From JBEKTY01 sp049515555 (GTDB lineage: Bacteria; Planctomycetota; Planctomycetia; Pirellulales; Thermoguttaceae), in the NCBI GenBank assembly GCA_049515555.1, contig JBEKTY010000017.1:8753-72752 (forward strand): 64,000 nucleotides of DNA, in the 5' to 3' direction. The notes under the pieces were generated by a model that worked only from the letters and a program-made list of their open reading frames with translations, made no database searches and was not told where the DNA came from. Shown here piece after piece: positions 15,932-24,571 of the stretch. Made by a program: the position numbers and the translations under genes. Position 1 is the first letter of the stretch, and each line of letters begins with the position of its first letter.

Positions 15932-16987
15932 TCACCGGCCGGCGTGGTCGGCGGCCGCATCCGCCGCGGCGGGCAGTTCACCCTGCAACATGCGATACAA
16001 CTGCCGCCGGTGCAACCCCAGCGCCCGGGCGGCGGCCGCCTTGTTGCCCCGATACCGCCGGATCACCACCTCGATCACCGCCCGCTCGATCTGCCGAAGG
16101 CTTCCGGCCACGGGCACGGCGATCGTATCGTCGCGGCGGAGGGGGGCTTGGCGCGAACCCAGCGCCAGCGACTCCTCGCCGATCTCCGGGCCATCTGACA
16201 CGGCCACGGCGCGGGCGACCACGCTGGCCAGCTCAAGCAGATTGCCGGGCCAATCGTGGTTCAAGAGGCGCTGCCAGGCCCGGGGCGTGAAGCGATGCGG
16301 CCGCCCGCCGGCCCCCATCTCCTGCTGGGCGAGCATTTGCGCCAGGCAGCGCTTGGCCAGCGGCCTGATGTCCTCGCGCCGCCCGCGCAGCGGCGGCACG
16401 TGGATGGTGATTATGCTGAGCAGATAATAGAGGTTGCCGTCGAAACGGCCGTCGCCCATCGCGGCGTCCAGATTGCAGGAGGTGGAAGACACCATCCGCA
16501 CGTCCAGCGGCGGCGAGCGGCCGCCGCCGGAACCGCCCAGACAGTTCTCTTGCAGCAGGGCCGATACCCGGGCCTGGGCCCACCGCGGCAGGCGATGCAC
16601 GTCGGCCAGGAAGGCGGTTCCGTCGCGGGCCAGCTCGATGAGGCCCCGCCGGGGCGGCTCCCATGGTTCGGCGTCCGGCTCGTGGCCGCCGAAGAGCGTG
16701 ACGGCCAACTCGGCAGGGCGAATGGCCCCGCAGTTGACGCGGACGAAGGGCCGGTCGGCCCGCGGGCTTTGCCGGTGGATGGCCCGCGCCACCGTTTCCT
16801 TGCCCGTGCCGGGCTCGCCGCGGATCAGCACGGGGGCGCTGGTCGGCGCGATCTTGGCCACCAGGGCGGCCACCGCCTGCATCGCCGCGCTTTCCGCGAT
16901 GAGCGGGGCCTCGGCTTCCGCGCCCCGCCCCGCCGCGGTCGGCGCCACTGGCCTCAATGCCGCTTGGCCGATCTCGCACGTTAGCAT
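15932..16987 (-). CDS. Degenerate NtrC-type AAA+ regulator with Fis-type HTH
   Basis: A 351-residue DNA-binding ATPase. Walker A is GEPGTGKE (57-64); RPFVRVNCGAI, VPPLRGRREDIRPLA and NHDWPGNLLELASVV are family landmarks. The C-terminus (GNKAAAARALGLHRRQLYRM) is a Fis-like helix-turn-helix. Two key parts are abnormal: the loop that carries GAFTGA in sigma-54 activators reads GGHEPDAEPWEPPRRG, and Walker B reads TAFLADVHRL in place of LFLDE. So it probably does not remodel sigma-54 holoenzyme and may act like TyrR. There is no receiver domain. It lies downstream of, and on the same strand as, the sensor/regulator pair. Start MLTCEIGQ at 16987. Confidence 0.83.
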   Translation of the reverse strand: MLTCEIGQAALRPVAPTAAGRGAEAEAPLIAESAAMQAVAALVAKIAPTSAPVLIRGEPGTGKETVARAIHRQSPRADRPFVRVNCGAIRPAELAVTLFGGHEPDAEPWEPPRRGLIELARDGTAFLADVHRLPRWAQARVSALLQENCLGGSGGGRSPPLDVRMVSSTSCNLDAAMGDGRFDGNLYYLLSIITIHVPPLRGRREDIRPLAKRCLAQMLAQQEMGAGGRPHRFTPRAWQRLLNHDWPGNLLELASVVARAVAVSDGPEIGEESLALGSRQAPLRRDDTIAVPVAGSLRQIERAVIEVVIRRYRGNKAAAARALGLHRRQLYRMLQGELPAAADAAADHAGR

Positions 16988-17196
16988 AGGACCCACGCCA
17001 CCCTCTCCTGCCACAAATCGGAGGTGTGCTATCCAGAAGCTAATAGTGCAATCGATGGCGATGCCCGACGCGCCAACGTTGTGCCCGGGATTGTACTGAT
17101 TTTCCGACATGCTTCTACCGCGAATATGTCGCATACGCACCGCCAGCAGGTGGGCGGAGACCGTAACGACGCCAGCACGCGTTCACGACATGCAAA

Positions 17197-17273
17197 GTAG
17201 CAGGCACACTCCGTGTGCCGTCAGCGATGACTTATTCCGCGTCAGCGGACGGCACACGGAGTGTGCCTGCTAC
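17197..17273. repeat. GTAGCAGGCACAC double hairpin, copy 1
   Basis: GTAGCAGGCACACTCCGTGT and its inverse are 77 bp end to end. Each arm is itself a hairpin (GGCACAC/GTGTGCC). It lies in the 314-bp gap between the FixJ-like gene and the NtrC-type gene; nothing else recognisable lies there apart from probable promoter sequence. Confidence 0.8.
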
Positions 17274-17301
17274 CTTGGCGCCGCTCGGTTGCGCCGCGGG
17301 A

Positions 17302-17955
17302 TCAGGGGGCCCGATGTTCCGGCGGGCTGGTCCCATTCCCGGGCCGCCGCAGCGGGTCGCTCATCAGCAGCCGAACCAGCTCCGCCTCGTTCTCGACCTG
17401 CAGCTTCTGGAAGACCTGCGCGCGATGCTTGGCGGCCGTCTGAAAGCCGATGCCGCACAGGGCGGCGATGGCTTTGATCGACTTCCCCCGGTACAGCAGC
17501 CCCATTACTTCCCGCTCGCGCGGCGTGAGCTGGTCGATGTGGGCCACGATCTTGCCGTGGCTGACCGCGGTGCCGCGCCTTCGCCGATCCTGCTCCAGGG
17601 CCCGCCGCACAAGCTCCAGAACCCGCGCGTCGGCGGCCGGCTTCTCCAGGAAGTCCAGCGCGCCGGCCTTCATGGCCGCCACGCATTTCGGCACGTCGCC
17701 GTGAGCGGCGATGAAGATGATCGGCGGGTGGCCCCCCCGCGACGCCAACTGCTGTTGCAACTCCAGGCCGTCCATCTCGGGCATGCCCACGTCCAGCAGC
17801 AGACAGCCCGGCCGACGGGGGTCGTAGGCCTCGAGGAACTGGCGGCCGGAGGAGTAGGTTTCCACGGCCAGGCCCTCCGATTCCAGGAGCCAGCGCATGG
17901 AGTCCAGCACGCCTCGATCGTCATCCACGACGAAGACCGTCGAGCTCCTGGCCAT
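17302..17955 (-). CDS. FixJ-family response regulator
   Basis: 217 residues: an N-terminal receiver domain (VFVVDDDRGVLDSM, phosphoacceptor Asp55 in CLLLDVGMPEMDG, Lys105 in FLEKP) and a LuxR-type HTH (LTPREREVMGLLYRGKSIKA). The conserved Thr that follows the fourth strand in FixJ (ITGHGDVP) is Ala here (IAAHGDVP), which may alter the phosphorylation switch. The start codon follows the stop of the histidine kinase gene after one base, with GAGGAG inside the kinase end, so translation is coupled. Target genes are unknown; the adjacent NtrC-type gene is a candidate. Confidence 0.9.
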   Translation of the reverse strand: MARSSTVFVVDDDRGVLDSMRWLLESEGLAVETYSSGRQFLEAYDPRRPGCLLLDVGMPEMDGLELQQQLASRGGHPPIIFIAAHGDVPKCVAAMKAGALDFLEKPAADARVLELVRRALEQDRRRRGTAVSHGKIVAHIDQLTPREREVMGLLYRGKSIKAIAALCGIGFQTAAKHRAQVFQKLQVENEAELVRLLMSDPLRRPGNGTSPPEHRAP

Positions 17956-17956
17956 G

Positions 17957-19978
17957 CTATGGCTCCTCGCGGACAGCGGCCAGCAGCAGGGTGAAGTGGA
18001 AGGCGACGCCGTGGGGCTCCTGGTGCACCACCCAGATCTTGCCGCCGTGCGACTCGACAATCGAGCGGCTGATGGCCAGCCCGAAACCCAACCCGTTCTC
18101 CTTGGTTGTAACGAAGGGCTCGAAGAGCTTGTCCTTGAGGTTCTCGGGTACGCCCCGGCCGCAGTCGCGTACCGCGATTTCGACCGCGCCGCCTTCCGCG
18201 CCGCCGCCTTCCGCGGCGGCGCTTTCAGCGCGGCGGGCGGCGATGGTCACTTTCCGCCGCGGCGGGGGCAGGCCCGCCGCCGCATCGACGGCGTTGGTCA
18301 CCAGGTTCACGACGACCTGTTCCACTTGGATCGCGTCGGCATGGACGGCGGGCAGATCGGCGACGGGCTGCAGCTCGACGGCAACGTCTTTGTCGCGGGC
18401 CACCGCCTGCAAGAGCGCCACGGCCTGTTGCAGCAGCGCTGCGACGTCGACGCTCGAGCGGTGGGGCTCGCGGCCCTGGATGAAGTCCCGCAGATGCGTC
18501 ACGATGTCGGCGGCGCGGCCCACTTCCCTGGAGACCCGCTCCATGGCGTCGACGATGGGGGCCAGGTCGGCCGCGGCGCCGGGGTTCTTCAGGCGGCGCT
18601 GGGCGCCCCGCACGTAGTTGTTGATCGCTTGCAGCGGCTGATTCAGCTCGTGGGCCAACGCGGCGGTCATCTCGCCGATGGTGTGCAGCCGGCTGAGGTG
18701 GGCCAATTCGGCCTCGCGGCGGCGGAGCCGCCCTTCCGCCTCCTTCTGCGCCGTCACGTCGCGGAGCACGGCCTGGACCGACAACACGCCCTGATACATG
18801 ATGGTCGCCCCGGCTGCGTCGACGGTCCGCAGGGCCCCGTCCAGGCGGAAGATCCGCATCTCGATCAGTGGGGCCGCCTCACCAAGCTCCAGCATCCGGC
18901 GGATGTGCTCCGCGACCACCGCGTGGTAGTCGGGATGGACGAAGTCGAAGGGCGACTTGCCGAGCATCTGCTCCGGCCCGGTCGCCCCGAACAGTCTGAG
19001 GCCGGCTTCGTTGATCAGGACCAGCTTGTTCTGACAGACCACGTAGATGGCGTCCGGCGAGAGGTTGACCAGGCTGCGGTACCGCTCCTCGCTGTCGCGC
19101 AGCGCCTCCTCCGCCTGCTTGCGCGGGGCAATGTCTGCCAACGCCACGACCGCGTGTGTTTGGCCGCTCAGCGTTACCGGCTCGACGCTGAAGGTGAACC
19201 ACGACCGCCCGGGGCCCTCGGGTAAATCCCGCAACACCTCGATGTCCTGATCGCGGGTACCCTGGCGGTTGGCCAGGGCGCGGTTGGCGGCGGCGAGCAA
19301 GGCGCAGCTCGGACAATGCGACGAGTACCCGCAGCCCCGCGGATCTTCATGGCGATTGATGCAGGCGAGCAGGTCGCCGCCGCGCTGCTGTTTCCATTCC
19401 TCGGGCTTCTTCTGCAGCATGCGCTCGGCCGCGGCATTGGCCGCTACGATCTGCTGTTGCTGGTCCAGCACGAAGATTCCCACGGGCGATGCGGACATGA
19501 TGGCCCACAAGTTGGCGTGCTCTTCGCGGAGCGCCTCCTCGGCCCGCTTCAGACGGGTCACGTCATGGCCGTACCAGTTGGCGTAGCCCGTCCCGCGGAT
19601 CGGCACGATGACGAAGGAAAAAACCCTGCCGTCGTGCGGGATCTGGATTTCCGCCGTGTGGCCGGCCTGAATGGCATCGGCGGCCACCTGCCGCCACGGC
19701 CCGGGCAGCACGTCGTGCGTGCCGCGGTTGAAGTGGCTCAAGAGCGCCTTGGCGGCCGCGTTGGCGTAAAGGATCTGCCCGTCGCCCGCCACGCGGATGT
19801 TCGGGTTCGGATTGTCGGCGGGAAACCTGGCCAGGCCTTCGAGGTCCCGCTGCTCCGCGGTGGGCGTTGTGATGTCCGGCCCCGCTTCGGTGCGTGCCGC
19901 TAGTGCTTCGGCCAACTCGCGCTGGAGCCGAGCGACCTCCGCCCTCAGCTCCTCGTGGTTTGGGAGTTCGGAGGCCAT
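17957..19978 (-). CDS. Multi-PAS sensor histidine kinase, FixL-like
   Basis: 673 residues, no membrane segment, so a cytoplasmic sensor. After a short coiled coil come three PAS domains (about 50-150, 152-290, 295-415), then HisKA with phosphoacceptor His443 in ALAHELNQPLQAINNYVRGA, and HATPase_c with NLVTNAVDAA, DCGRGVPENLKDKLFEPF and LGFGLAISRSI. The second PAS contains a cysteine motif CGYSSHCPSC (Cys216, 222, 225), a possible redox or metal site. No obvious FixL haem-binding histidine region was identified. It forms an operon with the FixJ-like regulator. Met at 19978 (MASELPNHEE) is preferred to the in-frame Met 11 codons earlier. Confidence 0.9.
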   Translation of the reverse strand: MASELPNHEELRAEVARLQRELAEALAARTEAGPDITTPTAEQRDLEGLARFPADNPNPNIRVAGDGQILYANAAAKALLSHFNRGTHDVLPGPWRQVAADAIQAGHTAEIQIPHDGRVFSFVIVPIRGTGYANWYGHDVTRLKRAEEALREEHANLWAIMSASPVGIFVLDQQQQIVAANAAAERMLQKKPEEWKQQRGGDLLACINRHEDPRGCGYSSHCPSCALLAAANRALANRQGTRDQDIEVLRDLPEGPGRSWFTFSVEPVTLSGQTHAVVALADIAPRKQAEEALRDSEERYRSLVNLSPDAIYVVCQNKLVLINEAGLRLFGATGPEQMLGKSPFDFVHPDYHAVVAEHIRRMLELGEAAPLIEMRIFRLDGALRTVDAAGATIMYQGVLSVQAVLRDVTAQKEAEGRLRRREAELAHLSRLHTIGEMTAALAHELNQPLQAINNYVRGAQRRLKNPGAAADLAPIVDAMERVSREVGRAADIVTHLRDFIQGREPHRSSVDVAALLQQAVALLQAVARDKDVAVELQPVADLPAVHADAIQVEQVVVNLVTNAVDAAAGLPPPRRKVTIAARRAESAAAEGGGAEGGAVEIAVRDCGRGVPENLKDKLFEPFVTTKENGLGFGLAISRSIVESHGGKIWVVHQEPHGVAFHFTLLLAAVREEP

Positions 19979-20062
19979 CCTAGCAGCCGTCCTTTCTCGC
20001 CGAAACCGCACCGAACCATAACCGAAGGATGATTGTATACGTCACCGATAATTATTACAACA

Positions 20063-20075
20063 CCCCCCCCCCCCC
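20063..20075. repeat. Run of 13 C (13 G on the kinase strand)
   Basis: A homopolymer about 85 bases upstream of the histidine kinase start. On the minus strand it is followed by TTGTAA and, 15 bases later, TATACA, a possible sigma-70 promoter. Confidence 0.7.
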
Positions 20076-20238
20076 GTAGTAGCATTTTGATGGTGCGCAA
20101 ATGCTGCACCCGCGCGTTTCGAACTTCACCGCGATTCGTTCGCTCGGCGGGGCACGCTCGCCGCGGCTGCTTGTGGGCACAACCCGGCAGGGGTAAAATC
20201 GGCATCTCCCGAGGCGGTTATGATCGGCTAATCAATTA

Positions 20239-21087
20239 GTGGTGAAAATGGCGACCCACCGCCAGTACGTTCTGACCGCCGGCGACGGCCTGCGGCTGGA
20301 TGGGCAGTGCTGGCTGCCCGACGGGGAAGCCCGGGCCGCGGTCATGCTGGTGCACGGCCTGACGGAGCACAGCGGGCGATACCGCGCACCGGCCGAGCAG
20401 CTTAGCGCCCGGGGCTACGCGGTCTATGCCGTGGACCTTCGGGGTCACGGGCGGTCGCAGGGCCCGCCATGTCTCGTCCGCCGTTTGGACGAGCATCTGG
20501 CCGATCTGGACATGCTGGCCGGCGAGGTGCGGCGGCAGCAGCCCGAGCGGCCGGTGTTCCTCTTCGGTCATAGTCTGGGCGGGCTGATCGCCACGCTGTG
20601 GTGCATCGAGCGGCAACCGGTTCTGGCGGGCCTGGTCCTCAGTGCGCCGGCCTTAAGGCTGCGGATCGACCTGTCTCCGTGGCTCCTCCGCGCGGCCGGC
20701 CTGGCCGGCCGGTTGCTGCCCAGACTGCGGATCGTACGGGTCGGCTTTACCCGCGTCTCGCGCGATCCGGCGGTGGTGGCCTCGTTCCAAGCCGACCCGC
20801 TGGTGTTCCACGGCCGGCTGCCGCTGGGCACGGTCGCGGAAATGCTCCGCGGCATTCGCCGGGCGTCGGGCCGATTCGAAGCGCTCCGCCTGCCGCTAGT
20901 GATCCTGCACGGCACCGCCGACCAGATCTGCGCCCCGGAGGGCAGCCGGGAACTGTGCCGCCGGGCCGGCTCCGGCGACCGCACCTTGCGGCTCTATGAA
21001 GGCTTCGGCCACGAACTGCTTGGCGACCCGCAGCTCGACGAGCTCGTGGCCGACCTGTTGGCCTGGCTCGATCGGCGGTCGCGCTGA
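20239..21087 (+). CDS. Alpha/beta hydrolase, monoacylglycerol lipase-like
   Basis: 282 residues without a signal peptide. The oxyanion segment AVMLVHGLTEHSGRY, the sequence YAVDLRGHGRSQG and the nucleophile elbow FGHSLGG identify the lysophospholipase/monoglyceride lipase branch of alpha/beta hydrolases. The other triad members are Asp in ILHGTADQICAPEGS and His in EGFGHELLGD. It probably hydrolyses acylglycerols or other esters; the substrate is not predictable. The start is GTG 20239 or ATG 20248 (MATHRQYVLTAGDG). Confidence 0.87.
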   Translation: MVKMATHRQYVLTAGDGLRLDGQCWLPDGEARAAVMLVHGLTEHSGRYRAPAEQLSARGYAVYAVDLRGHGRSQGPPCLVRRLDEHLADLDMLAGEVRRQQPERPVFLFGHSLGGLIATLWCIERQPVLAGLVLSAPALRLRIDLSPWLLRAAGLAGRLLPRLRIVRVGFTRVSRDPAVVASFQADPLVFHGRLPLGTVAEMLRGIRRASGRFEALRLPLVILHGTADQICAPEGSRELCRRAGSGDRTLRLYEGFGHELLGDPQLDELVADLLAWLDRRSR

Positions 21088-21104
21088 GGAATGGACTGGG
21101 CCAT

Positions 21105-21213
21105 GCCCGCGTTGTGGCCGGTCTCCGACCGAGCCACACCGCCGACCGGAGGTCTCCCGAGCACCGGAGACCTTCGGTCGGGCCGCGGCGGGGTTGGGAG
21201 CCCCGCGCCGAAC
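21105..21213. repeat. Dispersed 109-bp repeat, copy 1
   Basis: The reverse complement of most of this stretch recurs at 62226-62335. It contains hairpins built on GGTCTCC/GGAGACC and TGTGGC/GCCACA. Confidence 0.8.
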
Positions 21214-21225
21214 CTGTTAGGATGT

Positions 21226-21305
21226 CGTATTCCTCACGCTGGAGCGTGAGACCGGAAGTGTGATTGCGTCTCTGCTGGGCCCTCTCGCGGAGCGAGAGGA
21301 GTACG
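21226..21305. repeat. Dispersed two-hairpin repeat, copy 1
   Basis: CTCACGCTGGAGCGTGAG and CCTCTCGCGGAGCGAGAGG are two hairpins joined by TGATTGCGTCTC. A second copy lies at 43818-43896. The last bases (GAGGAG, 21296-21301) stand eight bases before the methyltransferase ATG and serve as its ribosome binding site. Confidence 0.85.
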
Positions 21306-21309
21306 TGAA

Positions 21310-23352
21310 ATGCGGCAGTTCGTTTTGCGGCACGCCTCGCCCTACGATCCGCGGACCGACGATTACGATCTGCCGGCCTTCCACCAGGACATCGTGACGA
21401 CGAAGGCCACGGCGATCTACGCCATGCATTCGTATCACCAGGGCAAGAAGCCGCACGAGGCGATCCGGCGGCACATTCGGCACTACACGCGGCCGGGCGA
21501 CCTGGTGCTGGACCCGTTTTGCGGCTCGGGGGGCACGGCCCTGGCGGCGCTGATCGAGGGCCGCGTGGCCCTGGCGGTAGACCGCAGCCCGGCGGCCGTC
21601 TTCATCGCTGGCAATTACTGTGCCGCGCCCGATCCCGCCGCGCTGGAGCCGGCCTTTGGCGAGCTCCTCGATCCGCTGCGGCCCGAGCTGGACTGGCTTT
21701 ACGAGACGCGTTGCGACCGCTGCGGCGGCGCGGCCCGCACCACGTTCACCCTCCTGAGCGAGCGGTTCCGCTGTCCGCGCTGCGCTAGCGCGGTGGCCCT
21801 GGCCGATTGTCTGCCGGCCGAAGGCGGCCCGGCCGCGGGCGGCCGGCGGCGGCTGGCGGCCTGCCCGCATTGCCGCCGGGCGGGCCGGGTCGAGCCGATC
21901 GGCCCGCCCGGCCAGCGCCTGGGCGCGGTGCCCGTCCTGGCCGCCTATCGCTGCCTGGGCCCTTGCGGCCCCGCGGCGGACCAACGCCGCCACGACGACC
22001 CCGACCCGCGCAAACGGCGGTTCTTCCAGAAGTACGACCTGGGCAAGATCCGCGAGATCGAGGCCTTGCCGATCCCCTACTGGCGGCCCACGGCGGAGTT
22101 CCCCAAGACCTTCGCCCGCTGGCAGTCGGACCTGCGGCCCGCCGGCATCGAGCGCGTCGATCAGCTCTATACCAAGCGGAACCTCTGGGCGCTGGCCGCG
22201 TTGCGGGCCCGGGCCCTCCGCTCAGCCTGCCCCGATCAGGCCCTGTTCGCCCTGACCGCCATTTGCCTGGCGGCCAGCAAGATGCAGCGTTACAGCCCCC
22301 GCTCGGGCTTCCCCAACATGCTCCTGACGGGAACGTACTACGTGCCACCGGTAGGCCGCGAGATCGAGGTCGGTTCGTGGTACGCGGGGAAGGTGCGGGC
22401 CCTGCTGCGGGGCTATACGGCCATCCGCCAGCACCTGCCCACCCCGGCCGCACGCCTAATCGCCGCCGGCGACGCCCGAAAACTCGCCATCCCCGCCAAC
22501 TCCGTGGACTACATCTTCACCGACCCGCCCTATGCCGACGCCGTCCAGTACGGTGAGCTCAACTTCGTCTGGGAATCGTGGCTCGGGGCAGAGAGCCAAT
22601 GGCATGCCGACGAGATCGTGGTCAATGCCGCGCGCGGCAAGACCGAAGAGGAGTGGGCCCGTGGGCTGGGCCAAGCCATGCGGGAGTGCTGCCGCGTACT
22701 GAAGCCCGGCCGCTGGCTAAGCCTCTGCTATCACGACACCTCGGAGCGTCGCTGGGCGACGATCCAGGACCTCATGGCCGCGGCGGGCCTGGTCGTCGAT
22801 ACGGCCGACTCACCGCCCTCGATCGATACGGGCCAGAAGTCGTTCAATCAATTCATGACCGACAAGGCGACGAAACGGGACCTGGTGGTCAATTTCCGCA
22901 AACCCCGGCCGGGAACTCGACGACCGACGACGAAGGACGGACGACGGACGACGGACGACGGACGACGGGCGACCGGGCCTCGTAGGGTGGGTCGAGCGCA
23001 GCGAGCCCCACCAAAGCGACGGGCGACCGAGGACGGAGCTAAGCGGCCCCGTCCGTCGCCCGTCGTCCGTCGCCCGTCGGCAACTGCGGGCGAGGGCCTG
23101 CCCGCCTTCGAGCGCTCGGCGCGGCGGATCATTCGCGAGTATCTGCGGGCACACCCGGGCGCGACGCAAGACCGCATTTACGACGAGTTGATCCGCCGCA
23201 TGATTCGTCGCGGGCGATTACAGCCCCACGACTTCCAGGCCCTGTTGCGGAGCGTCGCCCGAGAGGCCCGCCCACAACGCTCGGGCGGGGCAGGCCGGAA
23301 AACGGGCGCACAAGCGGCCGCCCGATGGTACCTCAAGCCCCGGCGGGGTTAG
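21310..23352 (+). CDS. Orphan DNA methyltransferase with repeat-derived interdomain linker
   Basis: 680 residues. The SAM motif DLVLDPFCGSGGTALAAL (68 onward) precedes the catalytic DPPY motif (IFTDPPYADAVQYGEL, near 405), the order of beta-type amino methyltransferases. CDRCGG, CPRCA and CPHCRR pairs (137 to about 190) form zinc-ribbon-like knuckles in the target-recognition part. GRWLSLCYHD closes the catalytic domain. Residues about 535-592 are encoded by ACGACGG arrays plus a palindrome and read as Arg-rich filler; a small helical domain (AFERSARRIIREYLRAHPGA) follows. No restriction enzyme is adjacent, so it is an orphan or part of an unrecognised system. Target sequence unknown. Confidence 0.87.
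   Translation: MRQFVLRHASPYDPRTDDYDLPAFHQDIVTTKATAIYAMHSYHQGKKPHEAIRRHIRHYTRPGDLVLDPFCGSGGTALAALIEGRVALAVDRSPAAVFIAGNYCAAPDPAALEPAFGELLDPLRPELDWLYETRCDRCGGAARTTFTLLSERFRCPRCASAVALADCLPAEGGPAAGGRRRLAACPHCRRAGRVEPIGPPGQRLGAVPVLAAYRCLGPCGPAADQRRHDDPDPRKRRFFQKYDLGKIREIEALPIPYWRPTAEFPKTFARWQSDLRPAGIERVDQLYTKRNLWALAALRARALRSACPDQALFALTAICLAASKMQRYSPRSGFPNMLLTGTYYVPPVGREIEVGSWYAGKVRALLRGYTAIRQHLPTPAARLIAAGDARKLAIPANSVDYIFTDPPYADAVQYGELNFVWESWLGAESQWHADEIVVNAARGKTEEEWARGLGQAMRECCRVLKPGRWLSLCYHDTSERRWATIQDLMAAAGLVVDTADSPPSIDTGQKSFNQFMTDKATKRDLVVNFRKPRPGTRRPTTKDGRRTTDDGRRATGPRRVGRAQRAPPKRRATEDGAKRPRPSPVVRRPSATAGEGLPAFERSARRIIREYLRAHPGATQDRIYDELIRRMIRRGRLQPHDFQALLRSVAREARPQRSGGAGRKTGAQAAARWYLKPRRG
22915..23088. 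repeat. Repeat block inside the methyltransferase gene
   Basis: An ACGACGG heptamer array (22915-22975), the palindrome GGTGGGTCGAGC..GCGAGCCCCACC (22982-23012) and a complementary CGTCGTCCGTCGCCC array (about 23045-23080) follow in that order, all within the open frame. Confidence 0.85.
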
Positions 23353-23390
23353 TGGCTGGCGGTTGGTGGCTGGTTGCTGGTGGTCTGTCC
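23346..23390. repeat. GGTGGCT-type heptamer array
   Basis: Units GGTGGCT, GGTTGCT and GGCGGTT follow the methyltransferase stop. The complementary type (AGCCACC) resumes at about 23615-23650, so the 23.4-23.6 kb elements lie between inverted arrays of one family. Confidence 0.65.
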
Positions 23391-23403
23391 AAGCCGAGCC
23401 TAC

Positions 23404-23468
<65 letters not shown>

Positions 23469-23496
23469 AACTCGTAAAGTCAAGATGGACAGACCA

Positions 23497-23617
23497 CTAG
23501 CCCGGATTATTCACCAATCGTTCGTAGTGACCGCATTCATGCGGTCCTTGACCTGTTCACATTCTCCAGACCCGATAAATCGGGTCACTACGAGCCTCGG
23601 TGAATAATCCCGGCTAG
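23497..23617. mobile_element. 121-bp MITE-like element, copy 2 (inverted)
   Basis: CTAGCCCGGATTATTCACC to GGTGAATAATCCCGGCTAG, the same internal hairpins as copy 1 in the reverse orientation, and the same length of 121 bp. Confidence 0.9.
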
Positions 23618-23774
23618 CCACGAGCCACCAGTCACTAGCCACCAACCCCTCGTCCCTCCCAATATTGGCGTTGCCCAGCGCAGGCCGGCAGCGGTATGAT
23701 TGCACCTTCGTTGCGAGCAATCGTTGCGTGGCGCGAACAAGGAAGTTCATCCCCTGGGGGGCAGGGAGGTGTCA

Positions 23775-24569
23775 GTGGCCGAACGCCAATCCGGTGTGGT
23801 CGTAATGTTTCGTGCCTTGCTGATGCTGGCATGTTTGGTCGCAATCCCGGTGGCGGCACTGTGCGGCTCGTCGCTGCCGGCGATCGTAAAGGCATTTCAG
23901 GAAGGGCGTTGGCCCACGCTGGCCGAGCTGAAGGGCTCGCCCGGCCCGCAGGGGAGCTTAGCGGGTGAGCCGGCTCGGTTCATGCCCTTTGCCCCCCAGA
24001 CGGCGGGGCCAGACCCGATGCCTGCCCAACAGTTGGCGGGGCCGGCGGGGCAGGCCGAGCAACCCGCCTTGGCCACCCATCGGCTGGCGGGCGGACCGGA
24101 GCAGCTCCCTTCGACCGTGGTGGCCGCCGGATACGAAGCGTCGATCGACCCCGGCAAGGCCGCCCAGGCCGGGTCGGCTGGAACACCGCCCGGCGGCCTG
24201 GGTGTTAGCGTCCGCTCGGGCCAGGCGCTCAGCCCCGTGCCGCCCGGAGAAGCCAGCCTGATGCCGCTGGATCGTGGCGACGGCTCGGCGGTTGCCGGGT
24301 CTTCGGCGGCATCGTCGGCCTTGCCCGGCGTCCCCGCGGGCAAGGAGCCGTTTGGCTACGTCCAGGAACGTCTCAGGCAGTTGGGGGCTACATATTATCT
24401 ATTGGAATCCTGGGGCGACCAGAAACGCGAGTTTCGCTTCTACTGCCGCATGGCGATTGGCGGCAATTCCCAGTATACTCGGTCGTTCTGGGCCATCGAC
24501 AACGATCCGCTGCGGGCCATGGGCCAAGTGCTGCAACAGGTCGAGACGTGGCGGCAGGGCCGGATCTGA
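23775..24569 (+). CDS. Hypothetical exported or membrane-anchored protein
   Basis: 264 residues, not recognised. A hydrophobic leader (MFRALLMLACLVAIPVAALC) is followed by about 150 residues rich in Pro, Gly, Ala and Ser with no clear fold. A compact C-terminal domain (about 190-264) contains FGYVQERLRQLGATYYLLES, RFYCRMAIGG and TRSFWAIDNDPLRAMGQV, which looks conserved in design. GTG at 23775 is chosen as start because GGGAGG stands five bases before it; ATG at 23805 is the alternative and begins right at the leader. Confidence 0.68.
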   Translation: MAERQSGVVVMFRALLMLACLVAIPVAALCGSSLPAIVKAFQEGRWPTLAELKGSPGPQGSLAGEPARFMPFAPQTAGPDPMPAQQLAGPAGQAEQPALATHRLAGGPEQLPSTVVAAGYEASIDPGKAAQAGSAGTPPGGLGVSVRSGQALSPVPPGEASLMPLDRGDGSAVAGSSAASSALPGVPAGKEPFGYVQERLRQLGATYYLLESWGDQKREFRFYCRMAIGGNSQYTRSFWAIDNDPLRAMGQVLQQVETWRQGRI

Positions 24570-24571
24570 AC

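Noticed and set aside
21310..23352. Restriction-modification system
   Set aside because: No restriction enzyme or specificity subunit is adjacent; only an orphan methyltransferase is supported.
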